Origin: Deltaproteobacteria bacterium
GTDB taxonomy: Bacteria; Myxococcota_A; UBA9160; UBA4427
Direction: 5' to 3'
Length of the DNA stretch: 46,993 bases
Assembly (NCBI GenBank): GCA_029261835.1
Contig: JAJDAO010000104.1
Span: forward strand, 1 to 46,993
In this document: one piece after another, positions 32,700 to 38,942 of the stretch
Layout: the number at the start of each line of letters is the position of its first letter
Position numbering within the stretch: position 1 is the first letter of the stretch
Notes under the pieces: generated by a model
Databases searched by the model: none
Told to the model about the DNA's origin: nothing
What the model saw: the letters and a program-made list of their open reading frames with translations, nothing else
Made by a program: the position numbers and the translations under genes

Positions 32700-32888
32700 C
32701 TACCACTGTGATTTAAGAACAGCTGCACAACCTACCACAATTCCAACAATTAATACCCACGCAGACCAATCTACTAAAAATTCAAATTCTGAAAACCAAT
32801 AACCTACTAACACCATAGGTATAGACAAAGATGACAAAACTACCCCCACAACACCGGGCATACTTAGAAACTGTCTAAATAACTTCAT
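32700..32888 (-). CDS. Two-span membrane protein
   Basis: 62 aa from the ATG at 32888 (GGAGG ten bases upstream; ATGA overlap). Two hydrophobic spans: VVGVVLSSLSIPMVLVGYWF and WSAWVLIVGIVVGCAAVL. It forms a pair with the next membrane gene. Role unknown. Confidence 0.6.
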   Translation of the reverse strand: MKLFRQFLSMPGVVGVVLSSLSIPMVLVGYWFSEFEFLVDWSAWVLIVGIVVGCAAVLKSQW

Positions 32889-33334
32889 TGTCGTATTGCC
32901 TCCTTCATGTTTGATAACCATACGTATCCATGCCACGCCCACCGGAAGAATTCTATTTTGGCCTCTACTTCTTGCCACGTAAACGTTAGCCCTTTCATCA
33001 GGGCGTCTTCGAATTGCGGCAATTCCGTACGTGAGAGTTCCATTTTAAATTTTCCCGGTACCGTAGGAGCGATTCTTATGTTCGTAAACCGCCCACCAGC
33101 CACCACGAAACCCCTCACGGACCTATCTCTCTTCGCTCTCCTCGTTTTGGACGTCCTCAGGGGCGGTGGGAGTAGGTTTTCCGTTTTTCCCGTCTTTTCT
33201 TGGGCGTTCCGTATCCAGTTCCGGAGTTGCATCGCTCGCATTCCCGGGTTCGGGGCGGCCATATAGAGTTCCAACTTCTCCGGCGGAATCTTCATCTTTT
33301 TCGCCGTCTTCACTAGCTCGTCCGTTTTGTTCAT
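32885..33334 (-). CDS. Protein of unknown function overlapping the Cys-protein gene
   Basis: 149 aa. Helical, basic N terminus (KTAKKMKIPPEKLELYM; LRNWIRNAQEKTGK), a Lys/Arg linker, then GFVVAGGRFTNIRIAPTVPGKF and an amphipathic end. The SD AGGAGG is nine bases before the ATG, within the upstream gene, giving a 212-nt out-of-frame overlap. The strong SD supports it. Function unknown. Confidence 0.55.
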   Translation of the reverse strand: MNKTDELVKTAKKMKIPPEKLELYMAAPNPGMRAMQLRNWIRNAQEKTGKTENLLPPPLRTSKTRRAKRDRSVRGFVVAGGRFTNIRIAPTVPGKFKMELSRTELPQFEDALMKGLTFTWQEVEAKIEFFRWAWHGYVWLSNMKEAIRQ

Positions 33335-33584
33335 GGCCCCAAGCCTCCTGCGTCTTCGTTTTAGTCATTTCGTTGATGAAAATCCAAGGATAGGCTCCGC
33401 ACATCGGGCAGGGTTTATAAACACCGGAAGCAATGAAATCTATTCCCGGTGCGCCGTACTCAAGTGCCTTGTGCCAATCGGACGTACAATCACAATAAAG
33501 CTTGCCCCGTACTGTTTCGCCCCCGTCCGATACCACGGTAGAAACTGTGGGTACCGTTGGGTTATACTCTCTTAGGTCTACCAT
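33123..33584 (-). CDS. Zinc-ribbon protein with charged disordered tail
   Basis: 153 aa. Residues 1-70 look folded, with CDC and CPMCGAYP and the hydrophobic PWIFINEM; residues 75-153 are Glu/Lys/Pro/Gly-rich and probably disordered. The disordered part is exactly the part shared with the downstream overlapping gene. The SD AAGGAG is nine bases before the ATG. Function unknown. Confidence 0.6.
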   Translation of the reverse strand: MVDLREYNPTVPTVSTVVSDGGETVRGKLYCDCTSDWHKALEYGAPGIDFIASGVYKPCPMCGAYPWIFINEMTKTKTQEAWGHEQNGRASEDGEKDEDSAGEVGTLYGRPEPGNASDATPELDTERPRKDGKNGKPTPTAPEDVQNEESEER

Positions 33585-33826
33585 TAGCTTGTTCTCCTTA
33601 TGGCGATTAGGTGCATAGAGTTTTCGTTCTCTTTATGTACAATCTCCCAATTATATGAGGGGTGTAAAAATAGCCCTTTTCCGGCTAAACCACAAGACGT
33701 TCGTAATAAAGTGTGATCAGCGTTTAATTCTCTGATAGCACATTCGGGGAACGTCACTAAATCTTCTTTGTTTACGTTTTCGACGGCTTCGTCTTTGTAT
33801 GGGGTTGCTAAGCTAATACGTCTCAT
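33584..33826 (-). CDS. Small protein, possible paralogue of the 32215 gene
   Basis: 80 aa, with the end YNWEIVHKENENSMHLIAIRR similar to the 32215 gene. The SD GGAGGA lies six bases before the ATG. Function unknown. Confidence 0.6.
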   Translation of the reverse strand: MRRISLATPYKDEAVENVNKEDLVTFPECAIRELNADHTLLRTSCGLAGKGLFLHPSYNWEIVHKENENSMHLIAIRRTS

Positions 33827-33836
33827 TGTATTCCTC

Positions 33837-34052
33837 CTACAAGTTATTAAGTCTGGCCTCCGGGCCGTACCAGATACGCGCCTGTGTGTTATAATGCGCG
33901 GCGGCTAGTTCCTCTGTGTCGTAGTACTTAGTTATGGTCTTGCCTTTCTTACCGATTACCATGCGCCACTTCTTCCCATGCGGTGCTGGGAACACGCCCA
34001 CGTACCGGGAAGAAGTCTTGTCTCCGTTTCCCGTTCCTTGCAATCTAGCCAT
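33837..34052 (-). CDS. AP2-domain DNA-binding protein
   Basis: 71 aa. SSRYVGVF...KWRMVIGKKGKTI...YYDTEELAAAHYNTQARIWYGPEARLNNL follows the AP2/ERF fold throughout: a three-stranded sheet and a helix. In phages AP2 domains usually accompany homing endonucleases; here it stands alone, so it is a DNA-binding protein or a leftover of one. The ATG at 34052 has GGAGG seven bases before and overlaps the upstream stop (TAATG). Confidence 0.75.
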   Translation of the reverse strand: MARLQGTGNGDKTSSRYVGVFPAPHGKKWRMVIGKKGKTITKYYDTEELAAAHYNTQARIWYGPEARLNNL

Positions 34053-34264
34053 TACCAACCCTCCTCTTCCAAGGCGGCAAAGACCGCCTCATGGTTTGGA
34101 CACTGTTGGATTATCTCGATCGTCATGGCATTGACGAAATCCACAGCATCTTGAGTTTGAAGTCTCATCTCTTGCCGGGTAAGGTGGACCCCTAAGAGAA
34201 ACACACAACCTAGGACTACAATTCCTCCGGCTACGAGACAACTCCACTTCAAATAAGCGTTCAT
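34052..34264 (-). CDS. Small N-terminally anchored membrane protein
   Basis: 70 aa. Residues 8-27 (CLVAGGIVVLGCVFLLGVHL) form a membrane span or signal anchor, followed by a helical soluble tail. GGAGG precedes the ATG and both ends overlap neighbours by a few bases. It could be a spanin-like or exclusion protein; no direct evidence. Confidence 0.6.
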   Translation of the reverse strand: MNAYLKWSCLVAGGIVVLGCVFLLGVHLTRQEMRLQTQDAVDFVNAMTIEIIQQCPNHEAVFAALEEEGW

Positions 34265-34476
34265 CTTCGCCTCCTTTGGATTTCTTCGTTCGTTACCGGG
34301 AGCATACGCTCCTCGCGCCTATCTTCGGTTTCAATCAAAATCGACACGTCCCTGCCATGCTCTATCGTTATCTGGTCTAGAGCGGTAGATTTTAATGTAG
34401 TAAGAAACGGTGAGCCATCTCTCCCGGTAAATCGCCAGTATGGGCGTCTACCCATTACGTGAGTCAGTGTTACCAT
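34261..34476 (-). CDS. Small basic protein, first gene after promoter P2
   Basis: 71 aa. Mixed alpha/beta (RPYWRFTGRDGSPFLTTL; DVSILIETEDRREER) with an Arg-rich end. GGAGG lies four bases before the ATG. It is the first gene downstream of the promoter at 34517-34546. Function unknown. Confidence 0.6.
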   Translation of the reverse strand: MVTLTHVMGRRPYWRFTGRDGSPFLTTLKSTALDQITIEHGRDVSILIETEDRREERMLPVTNEEIQRRRR

Positions 34477-34490
34477 GTTGCCTCCTTTAG

Positions 34491-34511
34491 TGTCAGTTGT
34501 TCTTGACCATG
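34491..34511 (-). promoter_or_regulatory. Leader motif shared by the two leftward promoters, copy 2
   Basis: Reads ATGGTCAAGAACAACTGACAC on the minus strand, 19 of 21 bases identical to 35881-35901, each just downstream of a promoter -10 and before the SD. It may be an operator, a transcript 5'-end element or a duplicated leader. Confidence 0.5.
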
Positions 34512-34516
34512 CCCCC

Positions 34517-34546
34517 AGTATACCACAGCCGCAGTACCTGTGTCAA
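34517..34546 (-). promoter_or_regulatory. Near-consensus sigma70 promoter P2 (leftward)
   Basis: TTGACA (34541-34546), 18-bp spacer ending CTGTGG, TATACT (34517-34522). It drives the leftward genes from 34476 down. The extended -10 TGG and the CTGTGG spacer end are shared with the promoters at 30836 and 35910. Confidence 0.8.
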
Positions 34547-34809
34547 CCCCTATTTGGCTGAAAGATAGAAATACTAAGGTGTCCCCGGTCAGATCGCCAT
34601 TCGAGAATTAAGACACCGGAAGCAAGCCTTGCAAGTTCTATGGGTTCCCAGCCGTCTGTGAAGTCCGGGTTGTCATTCTGCTCTTCGTCCGCTTTCATCA
34701 ACGCTGCGGCGGCGGTATACATACCTTCACATGGCGCATAAAGGTCCACTTCTACCATTTTTCCGGTTTCGCCGCTTATTTCGTCCCAAGTCTGTACTGA
34801 GTAATTCAT
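34543..34809 (-). CDS. Small acidic protein of unknown function
   Basis: 88 aa from the ATG at 34809 (AGGAGG, five bases). Acidic; strands at the ends with helix AAAALMKADEEQ between them. The stop lies in the -35 region of promoter P2. Function unknown. Confidence 0.6.
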   Translation of the reverse strand: MNYSVQTWDEISGETGKMVEVDLYAPCEGMYTAAAALMKADEEQNDNPDFTDGWEPIELARLASGVLILEWRSDRGHLSISIFQPNRG

Positions 34810-34888
34810 GTCAGCCTCCTGTTTTGGTCGAGCTTGATTGCCCGATTCCACGCCCCATCACTGAGGCGCGGCGGTCGGACCTGCAAGC

Positions 34889-35065
34889 CTACTCTCCCCA
34901 TGCCTCCTTCTGACGTTCGTCTGCTTCGTCTTCAAGCTTCGCAATAAAGTCTTCTGGACATTGTGGCAGTATGCCTTTCAGCAAGTCCACAAGGTCTTCC
35001 GGCTCATGAGCGTATGCTTCAGATAGGTTGCGCGCTAATGCGTCGATTCTGTGTTCCATAGTCAT
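34889..35065 (-). CDS. 58-aa acidic helical protein
   Basis: The product begins MTMEHRIDALARNL and continues HEPEDLVDLLKGILPQCPEDFIAKLEDEADE. All helical and acidic. GGAGG lies five bases before the ATG. Function unknown. Confidence 0.6.
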   Translation of the reverse strand: MTMEHRIDALARNLSEAYAHEPEDLVDLLKGILPQCPEDFIAKLEDEADERQKEAWGE

Positions 35066-35086
35066 AGCGTCCTCCTTTGGTTTAAG

Positions 35087-35527
35087 TTATACGTTGGCTG
35101 CGTTGCCTGTGGCCTTCTCATAAACGGCCTTCATCTTCTCTTTGTCCACCTTTGGGGCTTTGGTGGTCTTCTTGGGCTTCGGGGTCGCGGCGACCTCTTC
35201 GCTCCTGAGCTTGCGTAGGCGGTTACCGAGATTCATCCTCTGCATGCCCTTGTTGAGCTTCTCGTACTTGGCGCGGAGCTCGCTTTCCTTTGGGCCGCCC
35301 TCTTTGGCAACAAGCGTGTAGAGCGCATCAAGGTCGATCTCGCGGAGCTGGGCGGCTACTTCATCACCGTTGTCGATGCGCCTATCCTTTCCTTTCCCGG
35401 TTACCACGTAAGTGGCGGCTTTCTCGCGAAGTAGTGCGGTGGTGTCCTTCACGCTCTTGACGAGCTTTTCGGTGTTCTTGACTACTGCGCTTTTGGTGGT
35501 CTTTTTGGTCGTTTTGTTCTTAGCCAT
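35087..35527 (-). CDS. Lys-rich nucleoid-type or host-takeover protein
   Basis: 146 aa. The N terminus and C terminus are Lys/Thr/Ala-rich (KNKTTKKTTKSAVVK; KPKKTTKAPKVDKEK), flanking a helical core (LREIDLDALYTLVAKEG; ELRAKYEKLNKGMQRM). The basic tails suggest DNA or RNA binding. GGAGG precedes the ATG. It is among the first genes of the leftward arm, so it is expected early. No family is recognised. Confidence 0.65.
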   Translation of the reverse strand: MAKNKTTKKTTKSAVVKNTEKLVKSVKDTTALLREKAATYVVTGKGKDRRIDNGDEVAAQLREIDLDALYTLVAKEGGPKESELRAKYEKLNKGMQRMNLGNRLRKLRSEEVAATPKPKKTTKAPKVDKEKMKAVYEKATGNAANV

Positions 35528-35549
35528 TTTGTGGCCTCCTTTGGGTTGA

Positions 35550-35607
35550 GACGACCAGCACGTCCTTGCCCTTGCAAGGTCCGTGCATGGTGTCTGTGTT
35601 GGTTGTC
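35550..35607 (-). promoter_or_regulatory. Nested hairpin in the intercistronic gap 35528-35615
   Basis: Outer GACGACCA/TGGTTGTC (35550-35557 with 35600-35607, one G-U-type mismatch), middle GCACG/CGTGC (35558-35562 with 35582-35586), inner CCTTG/CAAGG (35564-35568 with 35575-35579). No U-run follows, so it is more likely a processing or regulatory fold than a terminator. Confidence 0.5.
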
Positions 35608-35615
35608 CAAAGCCT

Positions 35616-35864
35616 TTAGAATCCTGCGATGCTTGTAAGAGCTTTTGCTAGAGTGTCGAAGTTGTGTGTGACTGCGAGTTCAGTTCCGAAGGTCTCGTCA
35701 GTTGAGTAAACCACAAGTGCTGGTTCATCAAGTGTGCGTGGTGCGGTCATGCCGTCCGGGTCTGTGATGGTAGTGATGGACCCGTCGTTGTCGCGGAACC
35801 ACCATTCACCTCCACCGCCTGAGCCTTCCAGTTTAAACCCGTGTGTTGCCATCAGTGTTTCCAT
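35616..35864 (-). CDS. First gene of the leftward arm, unknown function
   Basis: 82 aa. EGSGGGGEWWFRDNDGSITTI and PALVVYSTDETFGTEL suggest a small beta protein with a Gly loop. GGAGG lies five bases before the ATG. It follows promoter P1 directly, so it should be the earliest product made after injection, where host-takeover or anti-defence proteins are common; that is inference only. Confidence 0.65.
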   Translation of the reverse strand: METLMATHGFKLEGSGGGGEWWFRDNDGSITTITDPDGMTAPRTLDEPALVVYSTDETFGTELAVTHNFDTLAKALTSIAGF

Positions 35865-35880
35865 GTCGTGCCTCCTTTTT

Positions 35881-35901
35881 GTGTTAGTTGTGCTTGACCA
35901 T
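35881..35901 (-). promoter_or_regulatory. Leader motif shared by the two leftward promoters, copy 1
   Basis: ATGGTCAAGCACAACTAACAC on the minus strand, 19 of 21 bases as in 34491-34511, between the -10 of P1 and the SD of the first gene. Confidence 0.5.
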
Positions 35902-35909
35902 CTACTTCC

Positions 35910-35938
35910 ATTATACCACAGCGAGAAGCTCCTGTCAA
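35910..35938 (-). promoter_or_regulatory. Consensus sigma70 promoter P1 (leftward)
   Basis: TTGACA (35933-35938), 17-bp spacer ending CTGTGG, TATAAT (35910-35915). A perfect consensus match, as expected for an early promoter read by host RNA polymerase. The region to the right (35939-36077) is the divergent gap before the rightward arm; I see no equally strong promoter there. Confidence 0.88.
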
Positions 35939-36077
35939 GTCCCTAGCTCTAGTGGTGTCAAAGCCGGGAGCATACTACGGGTTGTGGTCTGAGGCTCTGA
36001 GTACGCAAAGACACCTAACGAAATGAAAGCAAAAGGCGTGAGAGGCGTTTTCACAAGATGAAAGGAGCACGCACGCG

Positions 36078-36863
36078 ATGGAAGCACAACTAAACAGTGA
36101 ACCGGCAAAACTCGACTCGACAGGTTCGGGCGACTCTAAAAGGGACCAAACGCCTAAAGTAAGAACTGATGTAGCTAAGTACTGCAACAAAGGTATGACG
36201 CTAGCTGATTTGCTTGCGTATTTCGAAGTGAATCCCAATGCTACGCATGAGGAGGCCGGGAAAGCTCTTGGTATGAGTCGTGGCGGCGTATCGAACTTCC
36301 TATGGCGACATAAAGTAAAGCGCGGGGCAACGGCTACCTTCCGAAAGCAACGTGCGGCAGTGTTCACAATAAAGCAACAGCAACTACTTGAGGCCATCAC
36401 GCCCGCGAAGATCAAAGAAGCTCCGCTTGCAAGTCTAGTTGGAAGTGCCAAGACGCTGTATGAACTGGAACGGCTTGAGACAGGACAGTCAACAGCCAAC
36501 GTGGGCATTGCTTCGTATGATTCGTCATTGGCTGATTTAGAGGCCGAAGAAAGATTGTTATTGGCGGATTTGGGCGGCTCTGAAAGAGATAATACGGAAG
36601 AAGTAGAAGGAACGGATAATAAAGAAGTACCGCAAGACGATGAAGTCAAACGAATCGAAGAACCTCCACTCACGCATTCATTGGCTGGGGGCGAGTCTCC
36701 TTCCGGTGACCTTAGTAAGGACCATTATCGAAACCCCTCTTCTATGGCATACGACATGGATCCCGTGATGGACGAAGACGGCGTTGGACAAAGCGAAGTG
36801 GGGCCAGACCCCGGTAAGGAGCTTGCACGGTTAAGGACGGGGCACGGAGACACCAAGGAATAG
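36078..36863 (+). CDS. Probable terminase small subunit
   Basis: 261 aa. Residues 45-75 form a helix-turn-helix (MTLADLLAYFEVNPNATHEEAGKALGMSRGGVSNFLWRH region), then a helical region and a long acidic, probably disordered C terminus. DNA recognition by a small terminase subunit fits the HTH and the position upstream of the large terminase; a transcription regulator is the alternative. AAAGGAG lies ten bases before the ATG. It is the first gene of the rightward arm. Confidence 0.55.
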   Translation: MEAQLNSEPAKLDSTGSGDSKRDQTPKVRTDVAKYCNKGMTLADLLAYFEVNPNATHEEAGKALGMSRGGVSNFLWRHKVKRGATATFRKQRAAVFTIKQQQLLEAITPAKIKEAPLASLVGSAKTLYELERLETGQSTANVGIASYDSSLADLEAEERLLLADLGGSERDNTEEVEGTDNKEVPQDDEVKRIEEPPLTHSLAGGESPSGDLSKDHYRNPSSMAYDMDPVMDEDGVGQSEVGPDPGKELARLRTGHGDTKE

Positions 36864-36951
36864 TACGGGAAAGGGGGGTCACACCCCACCAAAAAATTGT
36901 TTATATGGTGTTCGGACTACGAAAGAGATATCAGGTATAGTATAACTTATT

Positions 36952-37161
36952 ATGGAAATATCAAAAGCAGAATTAAGGGCTATGTGGGGTGTCCCTCTTG
37001 AAAAATACACTCTTCAACGTCAGGAGATGTGTTTAAAAGACGACAATAATAAATCTCAGAGGTACGACGCCCCATGTATATGTGGGTGTCATAGGAATCT
37101 GACAGGCTATCAATTCAAATTATGGCGAACTTATAATGGCAAAACTAGATACTACGGATGA
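36952..37161 (+). CDS. Small Cys/His protein, possibly leaderless
   Basis: 69 aa. A Cys/His cluster, CICGCH, may bind metal. No SD precedes the ATG; instead TATAGT/TATAAC-like boxes lie at 36936-36946, about six bases upstream, so the transcript could start at or near the ATG. The -35 is poor. Function unknown. Confidence 0.5.
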   Translation: MEISKAELRAMWGVPLEKYTLQRQEMCLKDDNNKSQRYDAPCICGCHRNLTGYQFKLWRTYNGKTRYYG

Positions 37162-37297
37162 TATAGGGTACATAGTAAATAACGACAAGTACGGTAATAC
37201 TCAAGTTATGTATGTATCCCAGAGCGGCCCGGACCTGCAAATTCCATATTGTGGACAAGCGGACCGGGACGTCGTAGTGATTACAGGAGAGTGTTAA
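37136..37297 (+). CDS. 53-aa protein of unknown function
   Basis: The product begins MAKLDTTDDIGYIVNND and is strand-rich, with two Cys near the end. It overlaps the previous gene by 26 nt and ends directly before the next ATG. No SD is clear, so coupling is likely. Confidence 0.45.
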   Translation: MAKLDTTDDIGYIVNNDKYGNTQVMYVSQSGPDLQIPYCGQADRDVVVITGEC

Positions 37298-37405
37298 ATG
37301 GAATATACAGGTAGTCATTTGATAGGATTTCTTGTCGGCGTAGGATTTGGTTATGCCGCCAGATATTTCCATGTTAGAATCAAGAACCGGAGAAATAATG
37401 CCTGA
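37298..37405 (+). CDS. 35-aa single-pass membrane protein
   Basis: SHLIGFLVGVGFGYAARYF forms one short hydrophobic span, followed by a basic tail. GGAG lies eight bases before the ATG; the end overlaps the terminase start by 8 nt. Function unknown. Confidence 0.5.
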   Translation: MEYTGSHLIGFLVGVGFGYAARYFHVRIKNRRNNA

Positions 37406-38942
37406 AACGGCCAAAAACCCAAGCGGTGTGAATAAGACTGAAAGGTTCTCCGGCGTCCGCGATGAAGTGAAGGCGATGAAAGAGCAGCGTCTTCGCGAGA
37501 TAAAGATAAAGAAGATCGCCGTACTCAAGGAGAAACAGAAATACATAGAGGAGAATTTAATATACCACTTTAACTTAGACCCTCCAGTATACTTTGAGGG
37601 CCGCCCACTTCGGGCAAACCCCATACAGGGCGAACTCCTCACCGGATGGAGGGACCCGGAGAATGAAGTCTTTACCTTTACCGGCGGAAACAGAATAGGC
37701 AAGACCACCATCGGTACTATTATTATAATCGCCGTGATGTTTGGCAAATGGCCATGGTCAAATGAAAGGATACATTTCAACCACAACAAACCCCGTAAGA
37801 TAAGGTATGTGGGGCAGGATTGGGAAAAGCATATCAAGGCGGTTACTATCCCGGCTCTTGAGAAGTGGTGGCCCAAGACGAGAAAGGTTAAAAAGAAGAA
37901 GAATAACCAAGGAATAGACGCACTTTGGACGGACGAAGCCACCGGAAGCACTTTAGAGATCATGTCCAATGAACAGAAATCCACCATGCACGAAGGTTGG
38001 GATGGTGATTTGGTAATTTATGATGAACCACCAAAAAGAGATATAAGAGTTGCTAATGCCCGTGGTTGCGTCGATCGGCTGGGACGTGAACTCTTCACGA
38101 TGACACTCCTTTCAGAGGCTTGGGTCGACCAAGAAGTAATCAAGGCAAGGAACAAAGACGGGACGCCGGACAGATCAGTATTTAATGTACACGGAGCGAT
38201 TGATGTAAACGTTGGGTATGGTATTACACAGGAAGGCGTGGACCAGTTCGCAAAAAAGCTTAATGAGGACGAAAAGGACGCAAGGCTTAAGGGCATACCG
38301 TCTTACATGTCAGGGCTTATATACAATGAGTTCTCCCGGTCAACGCATCTGATCGACAGGTTTGAAATCCCGATGGATTGGATGGTGGATGTAGCTATAG
38401 ACGTACACCCCGTGAAGCCACAGGCTATACTCTTCCGGGCCACCGCACCCAATAATGAGCAGTTCGTTTTTGATGAAATATTCCATAACGGCGATGGTAA
38501 ATGGATTGCCGAACAAATTGTAAAAAAGAAACTGGACGGGCATCTTCGCATAAATAAGATCATCATAGACCCGTTAGCAAAAGGAGATAGCAATAATGAC
38601 CATACGACATTCGATACGATCGATATTGTCCTTTCCCGGCATGGTATGGTCTTGGATACTGCGACTAAAGACAAGGATTCTGGGATACGCGGCGTCAAAG
38701 GGAGACTAAAGACGCCGAATGGTGGTACGGGCCTCTATTTCTTCCGGGACCTCTATCGCACCATACTTGAAATAGAAGGGTTTATGGTAGACCCAAAAAC
38801 CGGAAAGCCGCAGAAGACCATGGACGATATGATGGAAAACCTTTATCGGCTGGAACTCATAGGCACGGAATGGGAACCGCCGGACGAAGAATATGACGAC
38901 GTGGACGATTACAGTCAACCTCAAAGTTGTACAGGGTATTAA
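37398..38942 (+). CDS. terL: Terminase large subunit
   Basis: 514 aa from the ATG at 37398 (GGAG, spacer 5). ATPase domain: Walker A FTGGNRIGKTT (about residues 94-104) and Walker B LVIYDEPP (about 205-212). C-terminal nuclease: DVAIDVHPVKP carries the first metal-binding Asp, and IIDPLAKGD a later one. It cuts and pumps DNA into the prohead through the portal encoded next. Its stop touches the portal ATG. Confidence 0.92.
   Translation: MPETAKNPSGVNKTERFSGVRDEVKAMKEQRLREIKIKKIAVLKEKQKYIEENLIYHFNLDPPVYFEGRPLRANPIQGELLTGWRDPENEVFTFTGGNRIGKTTIGTIIIIAVMFGKWPWSNERIHFNHNKPRKIRYVGQDWEKHIKAVTIPALEKWWPKTRKVKKKKNNQGIDALWTDEATGSTLEIMSNEQKSTMHEGWDGDLVIYDEPPKRDIRVANARGCVDRLGRELFTMTLLSEAWVDQEVIKARNKDGTPDRSVFNVHGAIDVNVGYGITQEGVDQFAKKLNEDEKDARLKGIPSYMSGLIYNEFSRSTHLIDRFEIPMDWMVDVAIDVHPVKPQAILFRATAPNNEQFVFDEIFHNGDGKWIAEQIVKKKLDGHLRINKIIIDPLAKGDSNNDHTTFDTIDIVLSRHGMVLDTATKDKDSGIRGVKGRLKTPNGGTGLYFFRDLYRTILEIEGFMVDPKTGKPQKTMDDMMENLYRLELIGTEWEPPDEEYDDVDDYSQPQSCTGY

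Noticed and set aside
35561..35628. 22-codon minus frame beginning in the nested hairpin
   Set aside because: No SD and fully inside the folded gap; treated as part of the RNA structure.
35975..36673. 232-aa Ser/Cys-rich open frame on the minus strand
   Set aside because: Mirror of the small-terminase frame; composition (Ser/Leu/Cys) is typical of an antisense shadow and no SD precedes it.
37145..37987. 280-aa open frame on the minus strand
   Set aside because: Lies opposite the terminase and two small rightward genes, has no SD and no recognisable motif; the terminase frame has clear ATPase motifs.
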